Assembly (NCBI GenBank): GCA_004173455.1
Contig: SECL01000030.1
Span: 1 to 40,500, forward strand
DNA from: Moraxellaceae bacterium
GTDB lineage: Bacteria > Pseudomonadota > Gammaproteobacteria > Pseudomonadales > Moraxellaceae
Reading direction: 5' to 3'
DNA length: 40,500 nt
The translations under genes were made by a program, and so were the position numbers. The notes under the pieces are model-generated. The model ran no database searches. It was not told where the DNA came from and saw only the letters and a program-made list of their open reading frames with translations. Positions 1 to 8,721 of the stretch are shown here, one piece after another. The stretch's first letter is position 1; every line of letters starts with the position of its first letter.

Positions 1-1
1 T

Positions 2-100
2 AAAATTCTTGCAGAGCGCTACCGCAATCGACGTAAACGCATGGGATTACGCTTTAATTTGATTGCTGCTATTTATAATATCGAGCTGGTCAAAAAATGA
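2..100 (+). CDS. IS5-family transposase, C-terminal fragment
   Basis: An open frame enters from the window edge and gives 32 residues ending at TGA 98-100. It contains the basic stretch RYRNRRKRMGLRFNL followed by IAAIYNIEL, which I recognise as the C-terminus of IS5-family DDE transposases common in Acinetobacter and Moraxella. The catalytic DDE residues lie upstream of the window. The fragment is partial because the window begins inside the gene, not because of visible decay. Subgroup within IS5 cannot be decided from this piece. Confidence 0.85.
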   Translation, partial: KILAERYRNRRKRMGLRFNLIAAIYNIELVKK

Positions 101-117
101 TTTATGCAAGAGATCTA
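101..117. repeat. IS terminal inverted repeat (right end)
   Basis: The sequence tttatgcaagagatcta starts directly after the transposase stop codon and is the exact reverse complement of 40386-40402. The match stops at 117, which sets the minimum repeat length; the true repeat may be slightly longer with mismatches. Confidence 0.85.
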
Positions 118-455
118 CTCAATTTTTATATTATCGTTTGCAAGAAGATCAATTTATGGAATTGGGCACAGGTGCAATGACAGGAGCAGGTGGATTAAAA
201 AGAGTACCGTCAGAGTTTTTGAATAACTTTGAATTTGCCTTACCACCTTTATCAGAACAAATCACTATTTTAAAATATTTAGAGCAATACCTGATAAAAA
301 ATGAATACTTGATGAGTAAGGCTCAATCAGCAATCCAATTAATGCAAGAACGCCGCACCGCCCTAATTTCCGCAGCCGTGACCGGTAAAATTGATGTTCG
401 AGATTGGCAAAATCAAAATAAAAACACTGAGGTTAAGATGGAGTGTAGCGCATGA
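118..455 (+). pseudogene. hsdS: Type I restriction-modification specificity subunit HsdS, 3' fragment
   Basis: Reading in frame from about position 120 gives QFLYYRLQEDQF, then GAMTGAGGLKRVP and FALPPLSEQ, then a long amphipathic helix ending ERRTALISAAVTGKIDVRDW. This is the typical C-terminal end of an HsdS target-recognition domain followed by the distal conserved helix; HsdS directs the methylase and nuclease to their DNA site. Only about 110 residues of a usual 400 or so are present. The IS inverted repeat abuts the fragment at 117, so the gene was cut by insertion and the N-terminal part, with hsdM, should lie beyond the element. An in-frame TTG inside the IS (position 63) could in principle start a short fusion protein, but no ribosome site supports it. 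Confidence 0.85.
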
Positions 456-504
456 GTTTCCCCATTCACTCTACATAGATCTGTTATCAAATGAAACCAA
501 AAAG

Positions 505-610
505 CCATTGCACAAAGGCGCACAAAGTTGCACAATATGTTCAACAACACCCGACAAGGCTAGGCAAGCAATTGCTCCTCAAACTGTCGGGTTACTTGTT
601 TCTACAGCCC
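505..610 (+). ncRNA. Candidate abiF-type structured RNA upstream of the abi gene
   Basis: Between hsdS and the abi gene lie 181 non-coding bases with clear structure. Three copies of gcacaaa or gcacaat begin exactly 10 bases apart at 510, 520 and 530. They are followed by a stem of 8 pairs, acccgaca (549-556) with tgtcgggt (585-592), whose loop contains the small palindrome agcaattgct, and then a T-rich stretch. A conserved RNA motif upstream of abiF genes is known from comparative genomics, and abiF loci have been described as toxin-RNA antitoxin modules related to the ancestry of Cas13. I infer that this is such an RNA from its position, repeats and hairpin; the exact ends are not determined. 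Confidence 0.5.
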
Positions 611-636
611 TTAAAATATAACAACACGGGCATAGC

Positions 637-1557
637 ATGAAAACATTCAATAAACCTGCCAAAACTTTTGCTGAACAAATTGAACTGCTTAAATCCCGTG
701 GTATGCAGTTTCATAATGAGCAACAGGCACAATTTTACCTAGAGCAAATCAATTACTATCGCTTAGGTGCATATTGGTTGCCCTTTGAAGAAAGTCATGC
801 AACGCACTGCTTTAAACCCAATACCCAGTTTGAACAAGTCTTGGAACTTTACATCTTTGACCGTGAATTACGCTTACTCATATTAGATGCCATAGAACGC
901 CTAGAAGTCGCAGTACGCACACGCTTTGCCTATGAGTTGGCACATCAGCATGGCTGTCATGCATATTTAGAAGGACAGTATTTTAAACCTGTACTGCAAT
1001 GGCAAAGACTAGTAGTGTCTTTAGATAATGAGATTAAGCGAGCGGATGAAGTGTTTATAGATCACTATAAACGCACCTATGATGAACCTGAATTACCGCC
1101 AATTTGGGCAACTTGTGAAGTCATGAGCTTTGGGCAACTCTCCAAGTGGTATCAACTTTTAGCACCCAAGAAAACCCGTACAGCGATTTCCCAACATTTC
1201 GATTGTGATGAAAAACAGTTTGAAGGGTTATTACAGCACTTTGTCTATTTAAGAAATACCTGTGCGCATCACTCTAGACTATGGAACCGTAAATTTACCA
1301 AAACTATTGCAAAGCCTCGAAATAAACCTTTTGGCTTAACGCAGCAGTGTAATTTTGATCCAACTACCTCGGCAGATCGTAAACTGTATAATAGTTTGGT
1401 ATTTCTACTCTATTTCATGGATAAGATAGCACCGCAACATACGTGGCGTAAGCGTCTAGTCGATTTGTTAATGGCGCACGGTAACATCTCTAAAGCATGG
1501 ATGGGCTTTCCTGATAATTGGAAAAGTTATCCAATTTGGCAAATACAAAACATTTAA
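637..1557 (+). CDS. Abi family abortive-infection protein (Abi_2, AbiD/AbiF-like)
   Basis: The 306-residue protein matches the Abi_2 family (AbiD/AbiF of lactococcal plasmids): an N-terminal segment with LKSRGM and INYYRLGAYW, a helix with AIERLEVAVRTRFAYELAH, and a C-terminal HEPN-type RNase motif RNTCAH (Arg206 to His211, R-x4-H) followed by RLWNR. A second R-x6-H pair is present at Arg96-His103. Proteins of this family block phage growth, probably by RNA cleavage. Length is usual for the family and the frame is intact. The ATG at 637 has only a weak GGG ribosome site. It sits inside a type I restriction operon, between hsdS and hsdR, preceded by a candidate regulatory RNA. Family assignment is firm; activity is inferred. 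Confidence 0.85.
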   Translation: MKTFNKPAKTFAEQIELLKSRGMQFHNEQQAQFYLEQINYYRLGAYWLPFEESHATHCFKPNTQFEQVLELYIFDRELRLLILDAIERLEVAVRTRFAYELAHQHGCHAYLEGQYFKPVLQWQRLVVSLDNEIKRADEVFIDHYKRTYDEPELPPIWATCEVMSFGQLSKWYQLLAPKKTRTAISQHFDCDEKQFEGLLQHFVYLRNTCAHHSRLWNRKFTKTIAKPRNKPFGLTQQCNFDPTTSADRKLYNSLVFLLYFMDKIAPQHTWRKRLVDLLMAHGNISKAWMGFPDNWKSYPIWQIQNI

Positions 1558-1596
1558 ACTCATTTTTTTATTATAGGATTGGGACAGCATAACAAC

Positions 1597-4500
1597 ATGG
1601 ACGCCACCCGCGAAAGCAACTTTCAAAACGACATCATTGCCCAGATGCAACGCCACGGCTGGCAACTTGGCGCAGGCAAAGGCTATGACCGTGAAAACGC
1701 CCTGTATCGCGCGGACGTGTTGCAGTTTGTCAAAACCACCCAAATGGAAGAATGGAACAAGTTTTGCCAAAACTATCCGATTGATTCAGAGCCGACACCT
1801 TGGCACGCTATGAGCAGAACATTTGCCGTGTGGTGCCAGAGCTGGTCTATAGCCCATATGCCAGCAAAGCCGAACTGGACAGTACAGGGGCGCAAGCCAA
1901 AAAATGGCGCATTGATCTGGTCTTGTTTATCAATGGTTTGCCTGTTTGCACACTGGAATTAAAATCAGAATTTAAGCAAACCGTCCACAATGCCATTAGC
2001 CAGTATAAAAAAACCCGCCTGCCCAAAGACCCGCACACCAACAAGCCTGAACCGCTACTGACCTTTAAACGCGGTGCCTTGGTACATTTTGCTGTCAGCC
2101 AGTATGAGGTGTATATGACCACGCAACTGGCAGGCGATAGCACCTATTTTTTACCGTTTAACAAAGGCACAGCGGACGGCGGTGCAGGCAATGATGTGCC
2201 CGAAGATTCTAGCCGCTATGCCATCGATTATTTGTGGAATGAGGTGCTAACGCCTGACCATTTGCTCAATATTCTGGGTCGCTTTGTGCATTTGAATATC
2301 GCAGACAAAGAAGATGGCGCAGGGCGTAAATACAAAAAGGAAAGCCTGATTTTTCCGCGCTATCATCAGTGGGATGTGGTCAATCAACTCATTGAAGATG
2401 CCAAGCAAAACGGCACAGGGCACAAGTACCTGATTCAGCACAGTGCAGGGTCGGGCAAGTCCAACTCCATTGCATGGACAGCGCATCAGTTGTCTACCTT
2501 GCACGATGCACAGGGCAACAAGCAGTTTGATTCGGTGATTGTGGTGACGGATCGCACTATTCTGGATGCGCAGTTACAAGACACCATTTATCAGTTTGAA
2601 CATGCCGATGGCGTGGTCGGACGCATTAACAATAAAGAAGGCGATGGCTCCAAGTCGGAAAAGCTGGCCAGCTCACTGGAAAAATCCCAACCGATTATTA
2701 TTGTGACTATTCAGACTTTTCCCTTTGTGCTCAAAGCCATTGAAAACAGTACTGTACTGAAAGAACGCCGTTATGCAGTGATTGCCGATGAAGCGCATTC
2801 ATCACAAAGCGGCTCTACGGCACGGCAGCTAAAAGAAGTGTTGATGAAAAAAGAGCTGGAAGAAGATCAAGTATCGTCTACCGAAGATCAGCTTAATGAT
2901 ACGGTGGCTGCACGTCGTGCCAATCCGAATGTGAGTTATTACGCCTTTACCGCAACCCCTAAAGCCAAAACCTTAGAGTTGTTTGGCCGTGTGCCCGATC
3001 TGTTATTGCCGCCCTCCAGTGACAATAAACCAAAAGCCTATCATGTGTATTCCATGCGCCAAGCCATTGAAGAAGGCTTTATCCTTGATGTGCTGAAGAA
3101 CTACACCAACTATAAAGTGGTGTATAAACTCACGCAAAAACTGGCATCCAAAGACCATGAAGTGGATGCCAAAAAAGGCAAGATTAAGGTTAATCAGTGG
3201 GTGCGCCTACATGACCACAATATCTCGCAAAAAGTAAAAGTCATTGTTGAGCATTTTAAAAAGAATGTGATGGACTTATTGGGCGGTCAAGCCAAAGCCA
3301 TGGTCGTGACCAGTTCCCGTAAAGAAGCCGTGCGTTATAAACTGGCATTTGATCGGTACGTGGCTGAACAAGGCTATCGGTCGATTCAGGCGATGGTGGC
3401 TTTTTCGGGGGAAGTGGAGTTTAGCGATGCTGATCCCAATAGTAGTACATTAGTCGGGCAAAAGTTTACCGAACAGAATATGAACCCGAATTTAAAAGGG
3501 CGTGAAATGCGCAAGGCATTTGATAGTGATGACTATCAGGTGATGCTGGTGGCCAACAAATTTCAAACGGGTTTTGACCAGCCCAAGTTGTGTGCCATGT
3601 ATGTGGATAAAAAACTGGGTGGGGTGGAGTGTGTACAAACTTTATCGCGTTTAAACCGAACCTATCCGGGCAAGGCAGAATCAGGCACCTTTGTACTGGA
3701 TTTTTTTAATGAACCTGCGGATATTTTAGACGCGTTTCAGCCGTATTACCAAACCGCTGAACTGGCGGATGTCACTGACCCTAATATTGTCTTTGAGCTG
3801 TATAACAAACTCAAAAGCAGCGGTATTTTTTTGTGGGTGGAAGTGGAGCAGTTTGCCAGCGCATTCTTAAGTAAACACAAATCCAATGCGGTGCTGGCCA
3901 ATATCTGCAAGCCTGCCATTGAGCGCTGGCAGCAGCGGTATAACAGCGCCATTACGGCCTATAGCAAGACCAAAGACATGCTTGAACGCTGCAAGCAAAC
4001 GGGAGATGCCGTTCTGATTGGCAATGCCGAAAAAGATTTTAGCGAGGCCAAAAAAGCCAAAGATGCGCTAGAAATTTTTAAAAAGGATTTGGGTACTTTT
4101 ACGCGATTTTATGAGTTTATGTCGCAAATTGTGGACTATGACGATCAAGACCTTGAAAAACTAAGCCTGTTTGCGCGCAACTTACGACCCATGCTGCGTG
4201 AACATATTATTTTGGATGATGAAATTGACTTAAGTAATATTGAAATGAGTCACTATCGGCTATCCAAACTGCGCCAGATTGATATTGAGCTACAGGCCAA
4301 TAGCACTGGGCATCAGTTAGAGCCAAGTAACGATGTGGGTAGTGCCACGGCAAAGGACAAACAGGAAGATTTTTTATCCAGCATTATTCATCGGTTAAAT
4401 GAAGTGTTTGTGACCGATAAGCTGACCGACAAGGATCTGCTCAATTATGCCCAGACCATTGCCGATAAAGTGGCAGAAAATAAAAGCGTGATCTCGCAAA

Positions 4501-4670
4501 TGGCCAACAACACCCGTGAACAGGCCATGCTGGGTGATTTTCCTCGTGCCATGGATGATGCCATTTTGGGGAGTCATGAAGCGCATCGGGAGCAAATGAT
4601 GCAGCTCTTGGCTGATCCTGCCCGTGCCCAGCGTTTTAGCCATATCGTGTTTGATTTGATCCCACGCTAA
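1597..4670 (+). pseudogene. hsdR: Type I restriction endonuclease subunit HsdR, frameshifted
   Basis: The N-terminal 60-odd residues (from ATG 1597, or TTG 1579) are in one frame, and the remaining 956 or so are in another frame that is open to the stop at 4668-4670. The change of frame must fall between 1785 and about 1800 and fits one missing base near 1791. The main part carries the nuclease-like D...ELK element, Walker A (SAGSGKS), the helicase DEAH box in ADEAHSSQSG, and a GFDQP-type motif VI region. Total length would be about 1020 residues, normal for HsdR, the ATP-dependent translocating nuclease subunit. A TTG at 1800 could start a protein lacking the N-terminus. Together with the cut hsdS this indicates a non-functional system, unless the frameshift is a sequencing error. 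Confidence 0.85.
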
Positions 4671-4716
4671 AACATCCAGACCCACAAAAGCCGCACATTA
4701 ACAAACAGTCCAACAA

Positions 4717-4742
4717 AAAGCCCCATCATCTGACGGGGCTTT
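4717..4742. terminator. Bidirectional terminator between hsdR and serA
   Basis: An 8-base-pair stem, aaagcccc (4717-4724) with ggggcttt (4735-4742), encloses a 10-base loop between two converging genes. A-rich sequence on the left and T-rich on the right allow use in both directions. Confidence 0.8.
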
Positions 4743-4789
4743 GTTCACATCTTTTTAAACTACATCTTTTTAAGTGCTATCTCTTAAAC

Positions 4790-6022
4790 TCAGTACAGCA
4801 CACGCACGCGAATGGTGCCTTCAACGCCTTGTAGGGCTTCTAGGGCAGCATCAGAGGCACTGGCGTCTACGTCCATCACCAGATAGCCGACATCGCCTTT
4901 GGTCATTAATGTTTGCGCGGCAATATTAATATTTTGCTTGGCAAACAACTGGTTCACCGCAGACAACACGCCGGGCACGTTCTTGTGAATGTGCAGCAGG
5001 CGATGGGTACCTTCCTGCTGGGGCATGGTGACTTCAGGGAAATTCACCGAGGTAATGGTTGTGCCAGAATCAGAATAGCTTACAAATTTTTCAGCCACTT
5101 CAAGGCCAATATTGGCTTGCGCTTCCTGGGTTGATCCACCAATGTGCGGGGTTAAAATCACATTGTCAAAACCACGCAATGGCGATACAAATTCTTCGTC
5201 ATTGGCTTTTGGTTCTTTAGGGAACACGTCTACCGCAGCGCCATGCAAATGCTTGGATTCCAGTGCCGCAGCCAGCGCATCAATATCCACACAAGTACCG
5301 CGTGCTGCATTGATGAAAATACCGCCTTGTTTCATTTGTGCAAATTGCTCAGCACGCATAAAGTTACGGGTAGATGGCACATCAGGCACATGCAGCGATA
5401 CCACATCGGCTTCGGCCAATAAGTCATTTAAGCTCGCTACTTGACGCGCATTACCCAAGGGTAATTTGGCCACGGTGTCAAAATAAATGACACGCATACC
5501 CAAGGATTCAGCCAATACCGATAACTGAGAACCAATAGAACCGTAGCCGACGATGCCTAAAGTCTTGCCGCGTGCTTCATACGAGCCTTCAGCAGATTTT
5601 GACCAGCCGCCACGATGCACCATGGCATTTTTTTCAGGAATACCGCGCAACAGCAAAATGGTTTGTGCCAGCACCAGCTCAGCCACCGAACGCGTGTTGG
5701 AATACGGGGCGTTAAATACCGGAATACCACGCACCAGCGCCGCATCCAGATCCACCTGATTGGTTCCAATACAAAAGCAGCCCACAGCGGTCAGCTTGTT
5801 GGCGGCTGCAATGACTTTTTCAGTGAGTTGCGTGCGCGAACGCAGGCCAACAAAATGCGCATCCTGAATCGCTTCAATTAAAGCGTCTTCATCCAGTGCT
5901 GTTTTGCGGTAATCAATGTTGGTATAACCCGCTGCATGCAGCACATCAAGGGCGTTCTGATGCACGCCTTCAAGCAGCAGAAAACGAATTTTATCTTTTT
6001 GCAGGGAAAGTTGTTGGCTCAT
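4790..6022 (-). CDS. serA: D-3-phosphoglycerate dehydrogenase
   Basis: SerA oxidises 3-phosphoglycerate to 3-phosphohydroxypyruvate with NAD, the first step of serine synthesis; family members also reduce 2-oxoglutarate to D-2-hydroxyglutarate. The 410-residue protein (same length as E. coli SerA) has the NAD-binding GIVGYGSIGSQL, the catalytic-region sequences INAARGT, VFPKEP and LTPHIGGST, and a C-terminal ACT domain (HIHKNVPGVLSAVNQLF) expected to bind serine for feedback control. The ATG at 6022 is preceded by GGAG with 5 bases spacing, so it is preferred over an upstream in-frame start at 6058. The gene is divergent from a D-2-hydroxyglutarate dehydrogenase-like gene, a functionally meaningful pairing. 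Confidence 0.96.
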   Translation of the reverse strand: MSQQLSLQKDKIRFLLLEGVHQNALDVLHAAGYTNIDYRKTALDEDALIEAIQDAHFVGLRSRTQLTEKVIAAANKLTAVGCFCIGTNQVDLDAALVRGIPVFNAPYSNTRSVAELVLAQTILLLRGIPEKNAMVHRGGWSKSAEGSYEARGKTLGIVGYGSIGSQLSVLAESLGMRVIYFDTVAKLPLGNARQVASLNDLLAEADVVSLHVPDVPSTRNFMRAEQFAQMKQGGIFINAARGTCVDIDALAAALESKHLHGAAVDVFPKEPKANDEEFVSPLRGFDNVILTPHIGGSTQEAQANIGLEVAEKFVSYSDSGTTITSVNFPEVTMPQQEGTHRLLHIHKNVPGVLSAVNQLFAKQNINIAAQTLMTKGDVGYLVMDVDASASDAALEALQGVEGTIRVRVLY

Positions 6023-6123
6023 GCCGGCTCCACAAAACCAAGAAAGTGTAAAGGCCAAAAATCAAGCCGTATATGCTACCATATTTCATACAGTTCTGCT
6101 TTTTTTCTTATGGGTCGTTTGCC

Positions 6124-7533
6124 ATGAATGCGCCGCTTGCCTTATCTGCTGTTGTACTGGAACAATTATCTGCCATTGTGGGCGAAAGCCGGGTCAAAAC
6201 CGACCATGACAGCCGCATGACGTGGGGCAAGGACTGGACCAAACACTTTGAACCTAACCCGTCCGTGATCGTATTTCCAGCCAGTACAGAACAAGTACAG
6301 GCGATTGTTAAGCTAGCGAACGCGCATCAGATTGCCATCACGCCAAGCGGTGGCCGTACTGGCTTATCGGCAGGTGCAGTGGCGACCAATGGCGAGATTG
6401 TCATTAGCCTTGACCGCATGAATAAGGTGCTGGAGTTTTTGCCGGCTGATCGTATGGTGCATGTACAAGCGGGGATTGTGACTGAAAGCCTGCAACAATT
6501 TGCTGAATCCAAAGACTTATATTATCCGGTTGATTTTGCATCAGCTGGCTCTAGTCAATTGGGCGGCAACATTGGCACCAATGCCGGCGGCATCAAGGTG
6601 ATTCAATACGGCATGACCCGTGAGTGGGTGCTGGGTTTAACCGTGGTCACCGGCAAAGGCGACATTTTGCACCTGAATAAAGGCATGATTAAAAACGCCA
6701 CCGGCTATGCACTGCAACATCTATTTATTGGCGCAGAAGGCACGCTGGGCATTGTGACCGAAGCACAAATCAAACTGACCCGCCAGCCGCAGGATTTAAA
6801 AGTCTTGGTGCTGGGTGTGCCGGATTTTGATGCCGTGATGCCGATTTTGCATGCGTTCCAGCAGCGTATTGATTTAACCGCCTTTGAGTTTTTTGGCGAA
6901 TTGGCCATGCAAAAGGTGCTGGATGCGGGTCATGTATCGCGTCCGTTTGAAACCCAGTGTCCGTTTTATGTGTTGCTGGAATTTGAAGGCCGCTTTGACG
7001 CCATTGTCGATGATGCCATGAGCACTTTTGAGCATTGCATGGAGCAGGGCTGGGTACTGGATGGCGTGATGAGCCAAACCCAAACCCAAGCCGCGAATTT
7101 GTGGCGCTTACGCGAAGATATTTCGGAAACCATTGCACCGTTTACCCCGTATAAAAATGACATTTCGGTACTCATTACCCATGTGCCAGCGTTTATTAAG
7201 GACATTAACGCGATTGTGTCGGCCAGCTATCCTGACTTTGAGATTTGCTGGTTTGGGCATATTGGTGACGGCAACTTGCACTTAAATATCCTAAAACCTG
7301 CCAATTTGAGTAAAGATGAATTTTTTGATCAGTGCAAACAGGTCAACACCCAAGTGTTTGAAACCGTGCAAAAATATAACGGTTCCATTTCGGCAGAGCA
7401 TGGCGTGGGCATGACCAAAAAAGACTATTTGTCCTACACCCGCGATCCCGTTGAAATCGGCTATTTACGTGAGCTGAAAAAAGTCTTTGACCCCAATGGC
7501 ATTATGAATCCGGGCAAGATTTTTGATTTGTAA
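6124..7533 (+). CDS. FAD-linked oxidase, probable D-2-hydroxyglutarate dehydrogenase
   Basis: The 469-residue protein has an N-terminal FAD-binding PCMH domain (SGGRTGLSAGAV, GGNIGTNAGGIKV, GAEGTLGIVTEA) and a C-terminal FAD-oxidase domain with WFGHIGDGNLHLN and SAEHGVGMTKKDYL, ending FDPNGIMNPGKIF. This is the D-lactate / D-2-hydroxyglutarate dehydrogenase family (GlcD-like, human D2HGDH-like). In Pseudomonas the homologue beside serA removes the D-2-hydroxyglutarate that SerA forms while regenerating NAD, which pulls the unfavourable SerA reaction forward. The same divergent neighbourhood here supports that role. The ATG at 6124 is chosen because homology begins there; an upstream TTG at 6073 would add residues unlike the family. 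Exact substrate is inferred from context. Confidence 0.87.
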   Translation: MNAPLALSAVVLEQLSAIVGESRVKTDHDSRMTWGKDWTKHFEPNPSVIVFPASTEQVQAIVKLANAHQIAITPSGGRTGLSAGAVATNGEIVISLDRMNKVLEFLPADRMVHVQAGIVTESLQQFAESKDLYYPVDFASAGSSQLGGNIGTNAGGIKVIQYGMTREWVLGLTVVTGKGDILHLNKGMIKNATGYALQHLFIGAEGTLGIVTEAQIKLTRQPQDLKVLVLGVPDFDAVMPILHAFQQRIDLTAFEFFGELAMQKVLDAGHVSRPFETQCPFYVLLEFEGRFDAIVDDAMSTFEHCMEQGWVLDGVMSQTQTQAANLWRLREDISETIAPFTPYKNDISVLITHVPAFIKDINAIVSASYPDFEICWFGHIGDGNLHLNILKPANLSKDEFFDQCKQVNTQVFETVQKYNGSISAEHGVGMTKKDYLSYTRDPVEIGYLRELKKVFDPNGIMNPGKIFDL

Positions 7534-7569
7534 ATCTGCTGATGATTGTTAAAGTTGTGTTTATGCTTT

Positions 7570-7594
7570 AAGCGTGGCCAGTGCCGCGCTTTTT
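7570..7594 (+). terminator. Rho-independent terminator after the FAD oxidase gene
   Basis: Stem aagcgtggc (7570-7578) with gccgcgctt (7583-7591), including one U-G pair, and a 4-base loop, followed directly by T residues to 7594. It lies 37 bases after the stop codon. Confidence 0.78.
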
Positions 7595-7639
7595 AATAGT
7601 GGGACATGCTAAGTTTGGCAGCCATTTGAGGGAATTCAG

Positions 7640-8539
7640 TTGCTTTCAGTGATTGGTGTTGTTTTGGCCATTGGCTTTGGCCTGCTATGTTTAGGCATCG
7701 TGATTCAATACTGGATGGTGATTGCTGCTGTGGCGGTAGGCACAATAATTTTTGGGCCTATTGGCGGGATTGTCGGTTTTTTTCTGGGCGTGGCGATTAA
7801 AGGGGCTATGGCTTCCAGACAGGATGATGATAATGATCAGGGTCAGCGCCAGACATTTCAGCCTCATCAAACCCGAAGCCATCAATCCTCAGAACCACAA
7901 ATTACCATTCAATTACTGGTGCCTATCATTGGTTTGGTCAGCTGTTTTTGCTTAAAAAAAGACAATCAATGGAGCTCTGAAAAGGTTAAATTTGTGAAAA
8001 GCCTTTTTGAAGAAGCCTGTGAAACCCCGGCAGATTTGCAATTGCTGCAACAGGTGATGAAAGAAAAATCGTATAGCAGTGATTCGCTCATTCGGCAGTT
8101 TTTGGCCATGCAACCCGATTATGCATTGCGGCATAAAGTGTTTGTAAGCTGTGCTACCGGGCTACTGTACGATGATTTTTCTGATGCCAGCTTGGATAGG
8201 GTTTTAAGCAAATTAGGCCAACAATTAAACCTGTCCACCCAAGACTATAGCGCAGTGATTGACAGTTTAAAAACCCATTCAAGTCATGATCACTATTCGC
8301 ACAATCAACGCAATGCACGCAGTCAACCGAGCAGTCAGGATCAAGTGGCATGGGCGTACGGCATTTTAGGGCTAAGTCCAGCCGCTACAGAGGTAGACAT
8401 CAAAAAAGCATTTCGCCAGAAAATGGCACAGTATCATCCTGATAAAAATCAAAACGTGACGATTGAGGTACAGCAGCTACTCAATGAAAAAACCGTTGAG
8501 CTGCAAAAAGCACGCGATATTGTGATGAGCGCGTTTTAG
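7640..8539 (+). CDS. DjlA-like membrane-anchored J-domain co-chaperone
   Basis: The 299-residue protein begins with a glycine-rich membrane region (about residues 3-55, including FGPIGGIVGFFLGVAIKG), has a polar linker, a central TerB-like helical domain, and ends with a J domain: AYGILGLSP, then FRQKMAQYHPDKNQ, containing the HPD tripeptide that stimulates DnaK-type Hsp70. This order matches DjlA. The start is TTG at 7640, chosen because GAGGGA lies 6 bases before it and because starting at the next ATG would remove half of the membrane segment. It follows a terminator, so it is probably transcribed alone. Family is firm; calling it DjlA itself is less certain. Confidence 0.82.
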   Translation: MLSVIGVVLAIGFGLLCLGIVIQYWMVIAAVAVGTIIFGPIGGIVGFFLGVAIKGAMASRQDDDNDQGQRQTFQPHQTRSHQSSEPQITIQLLVPIIGLVSCFCLKKDNQWSSEKVKFVKSLFEEACETPADLQLLQQVMKEKSYSSDSLIRQFLAMQPDYALRHKVFVSCATGLLYDDFSDASLDRVLSKLGQQLNLSTQDYSAVIDSLKTHSSHDHYSHNQRNARSQPSSQDQVAWAYGILGLSPAATEVDIKKAFRQKMAQYHPDKNQNVTIEVQQLLNEKTVELQKARDIVMSAF

Positions 8540-8663
8540 CACGACAAATTGTGCAAATTATCCAGAAACGAGCGTGACTGGTTGATGTGACGATTAGCAT
8601 TGTGAGTGGTTTAATGGGGCGACAACGAGGAACGTGCAGCGTGTTTAAAGCTCTGGAAATCTG

Positions 8664-8694
8664 TATTCAGGCGGACAATGTGCCCACCTGAATA
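8664..8694. terminator. Hairpin downstream of glyS
   Basis: The arms tattcaggcgg (8664-8674) and ccacctgaata (8684-8694) pair with one mismatch that becomes a G-U pair on the minus-strand RNA. It sits in the gap after glyS and after the J-domain gene. No T-run follows on either strand, so termination is only possible, not shown. Confidence 0.35.
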
Positions 8695-8721
8695 TACTTT
8701 AGGACAGTATTTTAAAAAAAC

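Larger units (their letters stand above)
1..117 (+). mobile_element. Right end of an IS5-family insertion sequence (partial)
   Basis: The first 117 bases are the 3' end of an insertion sequence: the last codons of its transposase (stop at 98-100) and a 17-base terminal repeat at 101-117. The same 17 bases occur in reverse complement at 40386-40402, where a second copy starts. What follows at once is hsdS coding sequence, so this copy sits inside hsdS. The left part of the element lies outside the window, so the target-site duplication cannot be checked. Confidence 0.88.

Noticed and set aside
510-536. CRISPR-like short repeat array
   Set aside because: Only three 7-base units with 3-base gaps, no spacers and no cas genes; this is not a CRISPR array.
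391-621. A 76-codon open frame between hsdS and abi
   Set aside because: It overlaps the end of hsdS and the structured repeat/hairpin stretch, has no ribosome site, and its translation resembles nothing; the RNA reading fits better.
1800-4670. hsdR as a separate intact gene starting at TTG 1800
   Set aside because: HsdR-like sequence continues upstream in another frame, and no ribosome site precedes 1800, so a frameshift explains it better.
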